DNA of 28,980 bases from Minisyncoccota bacterium (GTDB lineage Bacteria > Patescibacteriota > Minisyncoccia > Phycocordibacterales > UBA9973). The stretch's first letter is position 1. Each line of letters begins with the position of its first letter. This document shows, in pieces, positions 28,892-28,980 of this stretch. The stretch lies in NCBI GenBank assembly GCA_030157745.1, contig JAOAUE010000008.1, positions 1 through 28,980 of the forward strand, written 5' to 3'. Position numbers and translations under genes: made by a program. The notes beneath the pieces were generated by a model. That model saw nothing but the letters and a program-made list of their open reading frames with translations. It made no database searches and had not been told where the DNA came from.

Positions 28892-28980
28892 CTATTTTAT
28901 AGAATCCATTATGGAGTACATTGGCGAGAGCATTGATACTGCGAAAAATCCAACCGCCACACCAATAAATATCATAAGAA
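28892..28980 (-). CDS. PilC/GspF-like inner-membrane pilus protein, C-terminal end only
   Basis: The last 28 codons of a gene running off the right edge of the window. They read LMIFIGVAVGFFAVSMLSP, then MYSIMDSIK and a stop. This is the usual last membrane helix of PilC/GspF proteins: Ile/Gly/Val-rich, then a Pro followed by an aliphatic/aromatic patch and DSI/DAI. With the pilin operon next to it, a type IV pilus platform protein is the best guess. Too short for certainty. Confidence 0.6.
   Translation of the reverse strand, partial: LMIFIGVAVGFFAVSMLSPMYSIMDSIK

Noticed and set aside
1..28980. CRISPR arrays, tRNA genes, insertion sequences
   Set aside because: No regularly spaced short repeats, cloverleaf with CCA-adjacent T-arm, or transposase motif was found on reading both strands.

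Overview
The window reads as a small-genome, AT-rich bacterium of the Candidate Phyla Radiation (Patescibacteria, most likely a Parcubacteria-type lineage). This is inference from content: a str ribosomal cluster, many short unrecognised genes, a type IV pilus and ComEC uptake set, only a few glycolytic genes, an orphan purM, and start regions without Shine-Dalgarno motifs. No tRNA, rRNA, CRISPR array, transposase or integrase was recognised.

Layout. 1-6.8 kb: str cluster on the minus strand, rpsL-rpsG-fusA-(67-aa ORF, SDR, 141-aa ORF)-tuf-rpsJ. Three unrelated genes with their own terminators split fusA from tuf, and a structured spacer lies between rpsG and fusA. 6.8-9.5 kb: M50 membrane protease, a divergent THUMP-type RNA methyltransferase and rpmB (L28). 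Behind rpmB is a one-gene segment bounded by a perfect 71-bp direct repeat of the rpmB 3' end. 9.5-12.7 kb: unrecognised genes, then a 422-aa protein combining an N-terminal HTH, a sigma-region-4-like HTH and an RNA polymerase alpha-CTD. 12.7-16.1 kb: a split ComEC (secreted metallo-beta-lactamase part and membrane channel part as separate genes) around a superoxide dismutase operon. 16.1-20.7 kb: 141-aa ORF, PurM homologue, RNase HI with an unusual C-terminal domain, XRE regulator, RecJ. 20.7-24.1 kb: unknown gene, HIT protein, pgk and tpiA. 24.1-29 kb: a three-gene minor pilin operon, an unknown gene, and the last codons of a PilC/GspF-like gene at the window edge.

Regulation is the most striking theme. 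In at least 14 genes a good -10 box ends only 6-10 nt before the start codon, so transcripts should begin at or within a few bases of the AUG. The clearest case is 13618/13639, where two divergent genes start 20 bp apart around one palindromic -10 whose dyad axis is exactly midway between the two ATGs. rnhA and pgk share a near-identical start region enclosed by a 14-bp inverted repeat, and the 141-aa ORF and purM share a near-identical promoter.

Together the genes cover translation (str proteins, L28, EF-Tu, EF-G, rRNA/tRNA methylation), DNA uptake and processing (pilins, PilC-like, ComEC parts, RecJ, RNase HI), oxidative defence (SOD) and lower glycolysis (TpiA, Pgk). All functional calls are by eye from motifs; no database search was run.
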